Positions 1 to 7,900 of a stretch of 9,728 nucleotides of DNA are shown here, one piece after another. Source of the DNA: Candidatus Poseidoniaceae archaeon (GTDB lineage Archaea > Thermoplasmatota > Poseidoniia > Poseidoniales > Poseidoniaceae); the NCBI GenBank assembly GCA_022452125.1, contig JAKURJ010000061.1, forward strand, positions 1 through 9,728, given 5' to 3'. Below the pieces are notes generated by a model that did no database searches, was not told where the DNA came from, and worked only from the letters and a program-made list of their open reading frames with translations. The number at the start of each line of letters is the position of its first letter. Position 1 is the stretch's first letter. A program made the translations under genes and the position numbers.

Positions 1-14
1 GAAAGGGTGCTTGA

Positions 15-998
15 TCATAGAATTCCTAGCAACGGCATAATGTATGCCATTGGCCCTCCTACTAAGAATAGTGGAACTATTGCTGGCCATAGGAATACCA
101 AAAGCGGATATTTCCGTGTGACCCATACTTTCTCAACTCCATTTTCCTTTAAGATTGAGATTTCTTCCAACAGTTTTTCTTTACTGGGTGTTTTTCTAGG
201 AGCCCTAGTTCGATGAATAATTTTCTTCTCACCATTTGGCATTTCAGCAATAGTTGAAAGGAGCCATACGTGACTATCGATAACACTGTCAACATTCATT
301 TTTTCAGCATGCCATATCAATTTCAGAGTGGTATTTCCTTCCTTTAGATTCTTTAGAATCATGATGATTGGTAATGCCAAGAAAGCTAAACCTCCCCATA
401 CAAGTAGGGCGATTGCTGGAGGCATTGCAATCACAGCATCTTCCATACCACCTGGATAGTAAACAGGAATACTAGACCAAGATGGAACCAATATTGCAAC
501 CCACATCAAGCCTTTACAATCAGCACCGCCGTGAATAAGGCGCATCCTCCATGCCATGTCAACTAGGAAAATTGGAATGAATACTGCAAATGTAGACCAC
601 CAAAGCGTTGCCTTTTCGCTGGCATCTCCAGATATGACCGACAAAATCGATTCATTGGAGTGAAGCAAAAGACCCTGCACTATACCCGTAATTCCTACAA
701 GATACCACACACTAACAGCCAAATCAAGACGACTGCCTGCACGAATGTCATTCAATGAAGGTCTGCCAATTACTGCAACCGATGCATATGCTACCATGCC
801 GGCAGCTGTAGCGAAGACATACCATTCTGCTTCTGTGTTTAGCAGGTCAAGAACCCACAAGAAAATCGCAGGTTTAGCCCAAGTTATCCAGAATTCATTA
901 GGGACTCTTCGCTCTTTATGGTCCAGCCATGCTGCAATTCCTAGAGCCCAAAATAGGACGATTAGGCGAGTCCAGGATATGACTCCCTCCGAATCCAT
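15..998 (-). CDS. A24-family prepilin/preflagellin peptidase (FlaK-like), 327 aa
   Basis: This is an intramembrane aspartic protease that would remove the class III signal peptide from archaellin/pilin-type precursors on the cytoplasmic side of the membrane. The first catalytic Asp is D26 in the conserved D-x-K-x-x-R-x-P-N context (WLDHKERRVPN, residues 24-34). The second is D160 in G-G-A-D-x-K (157-162), the archaeal form of the GxGD motif. Hydrophobic segments lie near residues 11-25, 42-51, 58-77, 93-113, 133-151, 163-180, 193-216 and 298-325. Residues 217-296 form a soluble basic region. It leads into VWVTRKYPLLVF, which resembles the C-terminal 'type II' region of archaeal A24 peptidases, where a V-W-V-T-P-K-x-P pattern precedes the last helix. 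At 327 aa it is longer than typical FlaK/PibD (about 230 aa). The ATG at 996-998 lacks a Shine-Dalgarno site. A TATA-like element sits about 27 bases upstream, which would suit a leaderless message. Its own substrate is not in the window. Family call is firm; archaellin versus adhesive-pilin processing cannot be decided. Confidence 0.88.
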   Translation of the reverse strand: MDSEGVISWTRLIVLFWALGIAAWLDHKERRVPNEFWITWAKPAIFLWVLDLLNTEAEWYVFATAAGMVAYASVAVIGRPSLNDIRAGSRLDLAVSVWYLVGITGIVQGLLLHSNESILSVISGDASEKATLWWSTFAVFIPIFLVDMAWRMRLIHGGADCKGLMWVAILVPSWSSIPVYYPGGMEDAVIAMPPAIALLVWGGLAFLALPIIMILKNLKEGNTTLKLIWHAEKMNVDSVIDSHVWLLSTIAEMPNGEKKIIHRTRAPRKTPSKEKLLEEISILKENGVEKVWVTRKYPLLVFLWPAIVPLFLVGGPMAYIMPLLGIL

Positions 999-1020
999 GA
1001 AACTCGGGTGGCGGCAATCA

Positions 1021-1029
1021 CCTTAAAGG
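1021..1029. promoter_or_regulatory. Near-symmetric TATA-like element shared by divergent genes
   Basis: The bases CCTTAAAGG read CTTTAA on the minus strand and CTTAAA on the plus strand. The element lies in the 79-base gap between the prepilin peptidase start (998) and the UPF0147 start (1078). Its centre is about 27 bases upstream of the minus-strand ATG, the spacing expected for a leaderless archaeal transcript. On the plus strand it would put initiation near 1050, giving a leader of about 27 bases that contains the AGGTG site. It matches the archaeal TATA consensus only moderately, and assignment is inferred from position. Confidence 0.35.
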
Positions 1030-1066
1030 AGGCACTCTTGAGAAGGGTGTGCGCGAGTCTTTGTGC

Positions 1067-1071
1067 AGGTG
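1067..1071 (+). promoter_or_regulatory. Shine-Dalgarno site of the UPF0147 gene
   Basis: AGGTG is complementary to the CACCT core expected at the 16S rRNA 3' end and ends six bases before the ATG at 1078. An in-frame TGA at 1072-1074 rules out any upstream start, so this site and the ATG fix the N-terminus. Confidence 0.5.
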
Positions 1072-1077
1072 TGAATT

Positions 1078-1347
1078 ATGTCCGACATTGAAACTAAGTT
1101 GGGGCAAATTGCCACAGTGATCAACCAAATTGACGATCCTAAAGTTCCTAGAAACATTCGCAAGGGTGCAAAAGAAGCATGCGAGCAATGGTTACTGAAC
1201 AAATCCAAAGAAATGGACATTAGGATTGCAATTACCCAAGCTAAATTGGAAGAGTTGTATGAAGACCCTAACATTCCACCAGAATTTGGAACACTAATTT
1301 TGATGATTAATACGGAACTTGAGAAATTGCTTAGAGAAACTCTCTAA
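1078..1347 (+). CDS. UPF0147 family protein, 89 aa
   Basis: This is a small, soluble, all-helical archaeal protein of unknown function. Family membership is recognised from V-P-R-N-I-R (residues 23-28), followed by a K/A/E-rich helix, and from the D-P-N-I-P turn (63-67) before a last helix rich in leucine. These are the two landmarks of UPF0147, whose members are about 90 aa, so this copy looks complete. It has no signal peptide, membrane segment or catalytic motif. The start is fixed because an in-frame TGA immediately precedes the ATG. The gene is divergent from the prepilin peptidase and its TAA directly abuts the stop codon of the convergent AI-2E transporter gene, so it is probably monocistronic. 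Function remains unknown. Confidence 0.85.
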   Translation: MSDIETKLGQIATVINQIDDPKVPRNIRKGAKEACEQWLLNKSKEMDIRIAITQAKLEELYEDPNIPPEFGTLILMINTELEKLLRETL

Positions 1348-2769
1348 TCATTCTTCTTCGCTTTCTTCTTCCAACGTCTCGATCAAATCTTCGAGTTGCC
1401 GACGTAGGTTTTTCGAAACTCTACCCGGCGAAATGTTCTCGCTAAGTTGTGAGAATTCGTCTCGGCCATGTGTGGCAGCGAGAATGAATTCTATTTCATC
1501 AGAACGCGCTCTGCCTCTCTTTAGAATCGTTTGAGCAGCAGACCTGCTAGAAATTCTAGCTACCTCTTCATCTGAAACACCAAGGGATTTTTGTAATTCT
1601 GTTAGTTTGTAGAACTCTCCAGAAGATAGGTTCCCATCTTTCAGTGCATCTTGCCATGCCTCTTCCAGAGTTGGTGCCCTTTCCGATAGCAAAATCGCGA
1701 TTGGTCTGGTTTCTTCGATGTTTTCTAGTACAATCTTAACGATTGCAAATAGGGGTACTGCCAAAATCATTCCAACAATTCCCCAAAGCCAGAATGAGAA
1801 TGCAGTAATTAGAAGCAAAAATACAGGGGAGAGGTCTAATGCCCTTCCTGCCCACTTGGTTTCAATGTAATTACCCCAAACCTGTTGGTTGACCAGGAGT
1901 AATATTGTCATTAGAAGAAGCATTGAAGGTTTGAGCAAAATGATTCCTAGAATAAGTGGAGGAATTGTTGCAATCAGTGAACCAATGTATGGAACATAAT
2001 TCAGAATGAAAGTCATTACTGCCCATACGAACCAAAGGTCGATGTCAAACATCAGCATGATTATTGCAGCAATGAAAGCACTGCCTAATCCACAACCGGT
2101 TTTTACGATAATGTATGTGTTAATTCCCTCTTCAATTTGAGTTTGGATAACTTCAACCCGCCCAGTTGAACTTCCCGGCCAAGCCCTTTCGATTCTTCCT
2201 GGTAACAAATGAGCCTCGAAGATAATGAATATCAGGAAGAAGAGTACAGTAATTCCTGTGGTAACGAACGCTCCAACTTCACTAACAACTGAGGCAATGA
2301 GGTCGGTGGCAGAACCTCCTGAGCCAATACCAATTGTCTCTAAGTCACCACCTAGTGTTCCTGTGTCGCCTTTTACAGATTCTGTGATGGCTGGACCAAT
2401 AATTTGAACCTTCTTCAGATTCTTCCATTTTTGGTTTAATTTGCCATTGTATTCCTCTTGCCTTTCCTCATCATCGATTAGACCTTGAGCTTGCGACCAT
2501 GCGAAGAAAGCGGTTGAAATTAGAATCAATATGAACAATAACAGCATTGTCAGATATGAGAGAAATACTGGAAAATTGTTCTTTGAAAGATAGTCTGCAC
2601 CAGGCTTTAGCACGAAATATATGCCTAAAGCGATGAAGAATGGTTTGAGCACTGTTTCTAAATGAATCATTGCAAGACAGACAACTGTCAGAATTATTGC
2701 TGAATGCGAAAAAGTAGCAATTCTATTGTGGAACGACGAACCGCTAGTGTTGTAGGAACTCTCTCCCAT
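1348..2769 (-). CDS. AI-2E-family transporter (PerM/YdiK-like) with soluble C-terminal extension, 473 aa
   Basis: This is a polytopic membrane protein of the AI-2E/PerM family. Members are implicated in export of small molecules or ions (AI-2, Na+/H+ antiport), but the substrate here cannot be told. Numbering from the ATG, hydrophobic helices lie at about 21-36, 42-56, 69-91 and 166-186, followed by a cluster from 225 to 350. Family hallmarks are N-Y-V-P-Y-I-G (257-263), the Y-I-E-T-K-W to L-S-P stretch (301-315), and the final W-G-I-V-G-M-I-L-A-V-P-L helix (329-340). Residues 93-165 form a soluble loop between membrane segments. Residues 350-473 form a charged cytoplasmic extension with an EF-hand-like loop (374-385) and an E/S-rich end. 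I chose the ATG at 2767-2769. An in-frame TTG at 2779-2781 would add four residues. It lies 64 bases downstream of lonB on the same strand, so co-transcription is possible. Its stop codon abuts that of UPF0147. Confidence 0.85.
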   Translation of the reverse strand: MGESSYNTSGSSFHNRIATFSHSAIILTVVCLAMIHLETVLKPFFIALGIYFVLKPGADYLSKNNFPVFLSYLTMLLLFILILISTAFFAWSQAQGLIDDEERQEEYNGKLNQKWKNLKKVQIIGPAITESVKGDTGTLGGDLETIGIGSGGSATDLIASVVSEVGAFVTTGITVLFFLIFIIFEAHLLPGRIERAWPGSSTGRVEVIQTQIEEGINTYIIVKTGCGLGSAFIAAIIMLMFDIDLWFVWAVMTFILNYVPYIGSLIATIPPLILGIILLKPSMLLLMTILLLVNQQVWGNYIETKWAGRALDLSPVFLLLITAFSFWLWGIVGMILAVPLFAIVKIVLENIEETRPIAILLSERAPTLEEAWQDALKDGNLSSGEFYKLTELQKSLGVSDEEVARISSRSAAQTILKRGRARSDEIEFILAATHGRDEFSQLSENISPGRVSKNLRRQLEDLIETLEEESEEE

Positions 2770-2833
2770 AAGCCGAGACAATAATTTCCAATACTTGAGT
2801 TAATCACCCAAACAAATTTGGAAAATTGTGTAT

Positions 2834-4909
2834 TCAGGACAATTGACTATTTGGTGAAACTTCAGGCGTCAATCTGTCTATGACTGCGGACAAGCGCTCA
2901 ACAAGGCTAGTCTTCATCTCCCCAATTAGCAGTGCGTGTTCCATTACTTCGTCAAGAGTATCAACTGCAATGACTTCAATGTCATCGAATTGTTGATCCA
3001 GGAGAACATCTTGTGCATTAGCACGAGGAATGACAACGGTCTTGATACCTGATTTAGCTGCAGATTCGATCTTCGCAGTAACCCCGCCAATAGGTAGTAC
3101 TTCTCCACGAACTGAAAGGCTACCAGTCATGGCTAAGTCTTGACGAATTGGAATGTTTTCCAATGCAGAGATAATAGCAGTGGCGATAGTAATAGATGCT
3201 GAATCACCGTCAACGCCGTGTGTGTCCACGAATTGAATGTGAATGTCATAATCAGAAACATCCTTTCCGGTTAGTTTCTTGATAACTGCGCTTACGTTGG
3301 TGACACTTTCCTTCGCTAGGTCAGATAGTCCACCAGTTGCATAGACCCTACCGCCACTGGCCAATGAAGGTGTGACAAGTGCTTCTACAGGTAACATAAT
3401 TCCACTGTAATCGGACAATCCAGAATCTGCGCCAAGAACAGCGAGTCCATTGACACGCCCGATTCTGTTGCCTGAGTTGACGACTAGTGAGTATTCTTGT
3501 CGTCTTTCGATCATTCTGTCAGCAACTTGCTGTTCAAGTGGCTTTGCAATGTTTCTAGCTGCTAGGACATGCCTAGATGTTGTGAATTGAGCCCCTTCTT
3601 CGCAGGCTAAATCACCTGCAATTCGTACCAAGCCACCTAACTCACGTAGTCTTAGAGACAACTTTCCACGGCGACCTGCACGGCGCTGTGCTTCTCTCAG
3701 AATTACAGCAACTCCAGTTCTATCGAAGTGAGGTATTTCTCTTGAGGTCCCCACATCTCTTCGTACTTCTTGTGCGATGAATCGAATCAACCTACGGCGG
3801 TTTGCTGTAGTGTCAGGCATGAATGAATTAACATATACTTCGTATCCATACCCACGAATACGACTTCTTAGCGCTGGGTGCATGCCTTGGATAGCGTCTA
3901 GATTTCCTGCAGCGATTAGAATGAAGTCACAAGGAACTGCCTCGGTTTTTGTCAGTGCACCACTAGAGCGCTCTGAACGACCTGAAATCGGGAAAGCTCG
4001 CTCTTGCATTGCAGTTAGTAGCGCCTGCTGCTCTTCTAGTCTGAGCAAGTTGATTTCATCGATGTATAATACTCCGCCGTGCGCACGGTGAATAGCACCA
4101 GGCTCTACCCTGTCGTGTGCAGGAGTTTCCATTCCACCACTTTGGAAAGGGTCGTGCCTTACGTCCCCGAGTAAGCTACCGGAAAGTGTTGCTGTTGCAT
4201 CTACGAATGGAGGCGCATCTTGTGCTTGATGCTTGACTAGGACCTTAGGAATACGTGCTTCATCTGCGCCACCCATGCGTGAACGCAGGAACATGTAACC
4301 AAACATCAGCAATAGCATTCCGAATAATAGCGTCAGAATATCTCCACTTTGCAAAGCGACTACTGCCAGTAAGAATGCAATAGCAACGAATCCAATCATA
4401 AGCATCTTCTGACTCTTTTCTCGCTGAATCTTGACGGCCTCTTTCTGGCTCTTTACGATTCTATCTCCGCGCCCAGCAGGAACAGTACGAACTCTTGGCT
4501 CGTTTTCGTCGTCATCGTTTGGATAGCAGAGGATATCCTCCAGCTTATCTTGTGGTAAAAGTTCAGTCATGGACCTGGCTAGCATTGATTTGCCAGTACC
4601 CGGGTCTCCAATCATCATCATGTGTCTGCGTTGTTCAGCCGCTTTACGAATTACGATTGAACCAGCCTCTTGGCCGATAACTTGGTCAACTAGCCTTTCG
4701 GGAATTGGCACATCTTCGGTTGATTTGAAATCAAGACTACGAACCCATTCGTCTACAGGAGTCGAGTTTAGTTCGATATTCTCTGAAGCCTCAGGACTCC
4801 AAATAGTGACCATTTCTTCCTCCTCCTCAGGAATATATTCATCCTCCTGAACATCGGAAATCTCGGTTACTTCCTCTTCGGTCACAGTTACTCCTCCTAC
4901 ATAGTCCAT
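2834..4909 (-). CDS. lonB: Archaeal membrane-anchored ATP-dependent Lon protease LonB, 691 aa
   Basis: This AAA+ serine protease degrades misfolded or regulatory proteins from the cytoplasmic face of the membrane. Walker A is G-D-P-G-T-G-K-S (residues 101-108) and Walker B is V-L-Y-I-D-E (280-285). A likely arginine finger lies in R-S-R (348-350). Two hydrophobic segments (about 169-186 and 191-208) are inserted between Walker A and Walker B, the archaeal LonB arrangement. The Lon peptidase domain covers about 480-660. Its catalytic Ser is S570 in D-G-D-S-A-S and its Lys is K613 in G-V-T-A-K, forming the Ser-Lys dyad. The bacterial LonA N-terminal domain is absent, as expected. An unusual feature is a strongly acidic leader of about 60 residues before the AAA+ core, including five consecutive Glu near residue 30. 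The ATG lacks a good Shine-Dalgarno site. A TATA-like box lies about 45 bases upstream. The gene sits 52 bases downstream of the thioredoxin-like surface protein. Confidence 0.95.
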   Translation of the reverse strand: MDYVGGVTVTEEEVTEISDVQEDEYIPEEEEEMVTIWSPEASENIELNSTPVDEWVRSLDFKSTEDVPIPERLVDQVIGQEAGSIVIRKAAEQRRHMMMIGDPGTGKSMLARSMTELLPQDKLEDILCYPNDDDENEPRVRTVPAGRGDRIVKSQKEAVKIQREKSQKMLMIGFVAIAFLLAVVALQSGDILTLLFGMLLLMFGYMFLRSRMGGADEARIPKVLVKHQAQDAPPFVDATATLSGSLLGDVRHDPFQSGGMETPAHDRVEPGAIHRAHGGVLYIDEINLLRLEEQQALLTAMQERAFPISGRSERSSGALTKTEAVPCDFILIAAGNLDAIQGMHPALRSRIRGYGYEVYVNSFMPDTTANRRRLIRFIAQEVRRDVGTSREIPHFDRTGVAVILREAQRRAGRRGKLSLRLRELGGLVRIAGDLACEEGAQFTTSRHVLAARNIAKPLEQQVADRMIERRQEYSLVVNSGNRIGRVNGLAVLGADSGLSDYSGIMLPVEALVTPSLASGGRVYATGGLSDLAKESVTNVSAVIKKLTGKDVSDYDIHIQFVDTHGVDGDSASITIATAIISALENIPIRQDLAMTGSLSVRGEVLPIGGVTAKIESAAKSGIKTVVIPRANAQDVLLDQQFDDIEVIAVDTLDEVMEHALLIGEMKTSLVERLSAVIDRLTPEVSPNSQLS

Positions 4910-4948
4910 TTTAGCCGTTTGGCAAGCACCATAGCGTCCAAATTGGAA

Positions 4949-4958
4949 CTATAAAAAC
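4949..4958 (-). promoter_or_regulatory. TATA-like box upstream of lonB, or T-tract terminator of the preceding gene
   Basis: The minus strand reads GTTTTTATAG inside the 52-base gap between the surface-protein stop (4962) and the lonB start (4909). As a TATA box it would place initiation near 4927, giving a leader of about 18 bases. The same T-run lies a few bases after the upstream stop codon and could serve as a T-rich archaeal terminator. It may do both. The opposite-strand reading, TATAAAAA, is an even better TATA match, but no plus-strand gene follows it. Confidence 0.45.
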
Positions 4959-4961
4959 CAA

Positions 4962-7900
4962 TCATTGCTGATATTGGTGGCCGTAATACGCCCACTGCTC
5001 CATAGTCCATCCTGCTGGCAGACCGCCTGGTGGTAGTGGAGGTGCTCCTGGTGGAACCTGAGCGACCGCTGGTGCAGGAGCCGCAACTGGTTGCTGGAAG
5101 ATTTCTTGTGCTCCTCCATACATTGAGTTAGCAACTGCATCGTTTGCTGGCAGTTCATTTGCCCAATCTACCATCTTTTCTGGACCGTTGCCACCGTTTC
5201 CTCCACGCATGAACATTAGTCCAGCAAGTAGTGCAGCGATGATAACTCCGATAACAATCAAGACTACTGTTAGGTCAAGTCCACTCTCGCTAACTGCTCC
5301 GTCGCTGTTACCTGCATTTTTCTCAACACAGGTTGTGTATTCACATGCTTCTGCTAAGTCTGCTTCCATTTCATCAAGTTCGGCTACAGCATCATCATAT
5401 GCTGTTGTTCCTTCTTCCATGCCATCGATTTCTGTCTTCTTTGCAGCAATGGAGTCTGTTAATTCAGTTACCAATTGCTTGACTTCATCTTCAGTCATGG
5501 TTTCTGGTCCTGGTGCTGCTTCGATAGCAGTCCACTGTAGAACTGGTTCCTTGTATTCGAACTTGTCACCATTCGCTGCTACTGCAGTGATCTTGACTAG
5601 CTTGACATACCACTGTGAACCCATTGCGTCTAGTTGGCCATTAGATGGGTCGAATGTCCATCCAACGCTCTTCATTGTAATGTCGTGCTCATGCACTTCG
5701 TTAATCATACAAACTTCAGTGTTACAAATTTGCCATGTGCTGGTTAGTGAAGTAATAGTCACATCGTTCTTGTTCAGGAAAATGGTTGATTCCGGAACTT
5801 CTCCAATGTAAACATTGGTTACTTCGACACGTACATCTGCATCAGGACCTTGTCCAACAAGCAGAGGCATGCTGTCGTAAACATCTACGACTAGAGTGTA
5901 AATGTTAGAATCATACCTGTCTTCTGTTTGGATAGTGACGGTTTGCAAGCCTGCTGTGTCCCAAATTAGGGTTAGGGTGTTGTCTAGGAAGTTAACACGA
6001 GCAGCACCAGGTGTTGGGTTGCTAGCAGTTACAGTTACTTCGTTTACATTGCCATCCACATCGGATAGAATCTCGTTCAGGAAGATGACCTTCTGAGTTC
6101 CAACCTTCAAGCGCAAGTTCTCAAATTCTGATAGGTCTAGGCGAGGTGCATCGTTGACAGGTGTGATTGCGATTGTAATCAACTGGTCAGAGTATTGCTC
6201 ACCGTCACTTGCACGAATTGTGATTGTTGTTTCACCATTGATATCATCATCACTGGTTGCATAATTTAGAGTGAAACCATTCAATGTGATGTCAAGTAGT
6301 TCAGGGTTTGTATTGTCAACAATCGCCAGCATCAAATCTTCAGATGAAACAATGTTTCCATTGTTGTCTGTGTCAGAGAGGTATGGTAGCAAGTATAGCG
6401 AGGAAGTGGATGCTTCGTCGACATATTGCTTCTCTACACCAGCCCATCTTGGCTGTCCATTCTCGATAACGTTGAACAGAAGAGTTCCAACAGCTGTGTC
6501 GGTTCCATCATCAACTGAAATCTCGATTCCTGAAGCAGTTGGTACTCCATTGACGAATCTGATGTTTTCAAAGTAGACTTCAATCTCTTCAGTGGCTGGA
6601 TGCCAAGCGACGAAGTTAGGGCTGTTACTTGTGATGACCAACTGGTCAAGGTCAGTTTCAGCGTCTTCGATGTTGTCAACGATTGAGACCTTTGTTGAAG
6701 TTTGTACCTTTACTGTGGGTACAGGTTCTGCAGTGATTACAGGTAGAGCGTTCTTCAACTCAAAGCCATTCTGGGTAACCTGCCAATCACTGGTTTGCAT
6801 TCTAGAGTCAATTGCACGGACACGGATGTCATAATCTCCTGCTCCCATGTTCATACCAGGCTTGACTAGGTACTGGCGGTGTTCGTTTGAAGTTCCTTCT
6901 TGGAAGACTTCATCTCCACCGACTATCATGTCTCCTCCCATCCATTGGTCCATTCCAGCAGGGGAGACTTCAACATCGAATGTAAAGAAGGATGTGTTGA
7001 TATCAACAGCATCGTTGATTGTTGTCTTTGCTTCGATAAGGAAGTTGTCTCCTCTCTCGATTTGGTTGTTACCGATGACTTGTGCCTTTCGTGCAACTGG
7101 GATTAGATCGTGTGCGACAACTTCTGTAGCATCATTGTTGGAACTAGACTTGTCTGCGACAAGGTTTGACAATTCAACTCCGAAGGTAGTTTGGTAAGCG
7201 GATGATGGTAGACTGGAGGTATCAATCTGTCCAGTGAATGTTTGAGTTGCACCATTGCTCGCAAAGTTGCTTAGAGATTGTGTTGAACCAACATAGGTCT
7301 TCACATTGTTTGCCTTGTAGTAGAATCTCAAATCTCCGCCATCGCTGTAAGCATCAACTCCGTTGTTGATGACGGTGGCCTGTACATTCAGAACATCTCC
7401 GTTGATGTATCCGCCGTTAGGAGCGCTTGGGTTGTCTGCAGTGAATGACTGGATTCCAACATCGATTGTTGGAGCCATGTTCGAGTCAGCAGCAGAAACT
7501 ACGTTGCGGTGGGAGGTGTGGTCTCCGTCCAGTAGAGCAGCGATTGTTAGGAAGTTCTCAGCAGCAGTAACTCCGCCACCTGCTCGTACAGTGTTGATTG
7601 GAACAGACCAAGACTTTGTTACAGCGTTACCTGCAGTCAAGGTAACGGATTCGAATCCGTTGTTGTTTCCGTTAAGCAACCACTTCTGCCATACGTGGTG
7701 AGGGTTTGGAGATCCTCCAGAATAAGTCTCCGGAGATGTTTCTTCTGCAACGGCTGCATAGATGTAAACGGTCTTGGAACCAGTACCAGTGTACGACGCA
7801 GTAATGTCGATATCCATGTTGTTTCCATTTTGTGATTGCAGTACTACCAAAGAGTAGTCGTTAGCATTGTGCATGTTTCCACCGTTTTGGTAGAAGCTAT

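Noticed and set aside
1..14. Possible end of another gene at the left edge
   Set aside because: Only 14 bases lie beyond the peptidase stop codon, too few to support any call.
2770..2781. TTG start adding four residues to the AI-2E transporter
   Set aside because: An ATG follows four codons later and neither site has a clear Shine-Dalgarno; the ATG is the safer choice, though the TTG cannot be excluded.
3777..4091. A 104-codon plus-strand frame within lonB
   Set aside because: It lies antisense to the conserved AAA+ region and shows no independent coding signature.
5188..5811. A 207-codon open frame on the plus strand inside the surface-protein gene
   Set aside because: It is Ser/Thr/Val-rich, has no recognisable motif and lies wholly antisense to a clearly coding gene with intact domains; it is a mirror frame.
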